32,407 bases of DNA. It comes from Thamnidium elegans (lineage: Eukaryota; Mucoromycota; Mucoromycetes; Mucorales; Mucoraceae). The stretch covers positions 1-32,407 of the forward strand of contig JAIXMG010000050.1 of the NCBI GenBank assembly GCA_025201345.1, given 5' to 3'. The stretch's first letter is position 1, and each line of letters opens with the position of its first letter. Shown here one piece after another: positions 31,046-32,407 of this stretch. The notes below the pieces were generated by a model that saw only the letters and a program-made list of their open reading frames with translations, was not told the origin of the DNA and ran no database searches. The translations under genes and the position numbers were made by a program.

Positions 31046-31772
31046 TATATAATCCTAAGGATTTCATATTTATGGATTTTTTCTCAATGTTTGGATACTT
31101 ATATCATGAATTAAAAGACAATAATACTAGATTAAAATGTATCTTTTCAACAACAGGCTATCTCCATAATGCTTTCTCCTATCATAACTATATCTTAATA
31201 TAAATATAGCACCGTCACTTTGAGGACATCTATTACTTCTTAAATGGCTCTCATATTAAAGATATTCATAAATAACATTGTATTTAATCTTATAATCTAA
31301 ACAAAATGTTATCCTTCTAGATATTTCATTTAAATATAAATAATTTATTTAATAAAGAAGCCAACAGTTTTATTATGTATGAAAAAGTGATCTTTTATTT
31401 ATTCTTTATCTAAAATAAACTTCTTTTTATAATAATTTAAAATATCCTTCTTTACAAGTATGCTTTCCACCTAATACCTTATCTAATTAAGTATTACAAC
31501 TTAACAACTTATATCTCTTCTGCTAACTAGCCCGTAAAGTATATCCCCATCTATTGATTAGGTTAATAATCATCCTTAGCAACTTAAGTTTTATTTAGAT
31601 GTACTATTATATGTTGTATGCAAATAATAATATAATTTATACAAAGTTTTACAAAAAAAAAATATACATAAATATAATACTATCTGTACACTACTAACTA
31701 ATCCGTATATCAACGAGATATATGTAGTAATAAAGTATTTGTAAGAGGTTATTGGAGCAATACAGTTATATA

Positions 31773-32173
31773 TGATATATACAGACGATATATACTTCTT
31801 TATATTTATTATTACTACGATACGATATTAAAGATCAAAACTAAACATTATTAATTACCTATGATTAAAATACAATATATAATTATTTTAAAAAAATTAT
31901 CCACTTTATTATTAGCAAATACAAAGACAGGGAAACAATCATTTAATAATAAGAAAATACCAATTAAACACAATGTGAATAAACACTTAAGCCCAAACCA
32001 GATAACAAACGAATTGGATTATCAATAAGGACTAGCCTTAACTTTTTTCATATTAAGCTAATCCATATGACAATAAAATAATACTTATAATAATAACTTA
32101 ATCCTTATGACAATAACTTAATCTTTATGACAATAAACTAATTCTTTATAACAATGAATTAATCCTTATGAGA
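31773..32173 (+). repeat. LTR fragment and 20-bp minisatellite in unit 3
   Basis: Unit 3 copy of the LTR fragment (31773 on) and minisatellite (32059 on). One T is gained in the fifth minisatellite copy. Confidence 0.75.
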
Positions 32174-32282
32174 AACATTTATGTTACAAATTTTTTTGAT
32201 TTCAATGTATATAAAAATAATAATAAAAATAAGTTTCACAATTTTTATTTTATTTTAATAACATATCATCAAACATAAATAT

Positions 32283-32407
32283 AGTACGGAATTAGATGGA
32301 AGGGAGGTATTCCTTCATAATTCTCTAAAGATGGAGCGTAGCTTCGGGAGAAGGGGTATATAAATGGTGAAAGAAGGGGAGCGTAGCTTCTGGGAGTTCC
32401 TTACATA
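32283..32407. repeat. Partial tandem unit 4 at the window end
   Basis: Begins AGTACGGAATTAGATGGAAGG and then carries rearranged GGAGCGTAGCTTC motifs and a new segment (AGAAGGGGTATATAAATGG) absent from the other units. The array therefore either diverges here or the sequence quality falls. It is cut by the window edge. Confidence 0.75.

Larger units (their letters stand above)
28906..32282. repeat. Tandem unit 3 (3377 bp)
   Basis: Practically identical to unit 2 until about 30950. It then differs by single-base gains or losses (for example 30951, 31223, 31466, 31890, 32145, 32190) and loses four bases near 32270. The differences are mostly in homopolymers. Confidence 0.92.
22171..32407. repeat. 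Direct tandem array of a unit of about 3.38 kb, three copies plus a partial fourth
   Basis: Units start with AGTACGGAATTA at 22171, 25526, 28906 and 32283, giving periods of 3355, 3380 and 3377 bp. The copies are nearly identical by eye over whole lines. Unit 1 differs at its very start, has GGATTAAGGATCAT-type extra bases near 22604, and has a different length of poly-A runs. Unit 3 gains single-base indels after about 30950. Every unit carries the same internal LTR fragments and minisatellite, so the duplication came after those insertions. No credible protein gene is inside. Confidence 0.95.

Overview
The window looks like repeat-rich, gene-poor nuclear DNA of an early-diverging fungus, most likely Mucoromycota. 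This is an inference from the AT-rich composition, the short GT..AG introns (64-96 bp), the style of the transposases, and the absence of any bacterial gene organisation. I see no ordinary host gene. Nearly everything recognisable is a transposable element or its debris.

Positions 1-16600 are a nest of insertions. The host is a Ty3/gypsy element (gypsy-1), whose gag starts as a decayed remnant near 106-275, resumes at 6139, and leads into pol (7949-10720). Three things sit inside it. (a) A two-gene CACTA-like DNA transposon (about 276-6138) carries a divergent pair: a 291-aa protein of unknown function on the minus strand (458-1466, 3 exons) and a 937-aa Tnp2-type transposase on the plus strand (2137-5500, 8 exons). 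Both read intact once spliced. (b) A 1125-bp element (6796-7920) has an exact 8-bp target duplication and imperfect terminal inverted repeats. It carries one 303-aa acidic, cysteine-rich ORF that I do not recognise. (c) A second gypsy element (gypsy-2, from 10721) cuts gypsy-1 pol in its RNase H. Gypsy-2 encodes Gag-PR-RT-RH-IN with two single-A frameshifts, and its integrase is split by a solo LTR (15552-16098) with a clean 5-bp duplication.

Positions 17196-21081 are a Merlin (IS1016/IS1595-like, DDE_Tnp_IS1595) transposon. Its spliced 498-aa transposase reads intact. Its terminal inverted repeats share a block pattern (GG..T.. then AGGTC at the same offset) with the ends of the 1125-bp element. 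The simplest reading is one Merlin family: an autonomous copy plus a short passenger-gene copy it could mobilise.

Positions 22171-32407 are a direct tandem array of a unit of about 3.38 kb: three copies and the start of a fourth, nearly identical by eye. Each unit holds a GC-richer island with GGGAGCG repeats and poly-A tracts, an inverted solo LTR of the same family as the one in gypsy-2 integrase, an LTR fragment related to the gypsy-2 5' LTR, and a 20-bp minisatellite. No credible protein gene is present in the array. Indels against the other units accumulate towards the window end, which may reflect a contig end.

All splice sites, boundaries and alignments were read by eye. No database search was run.
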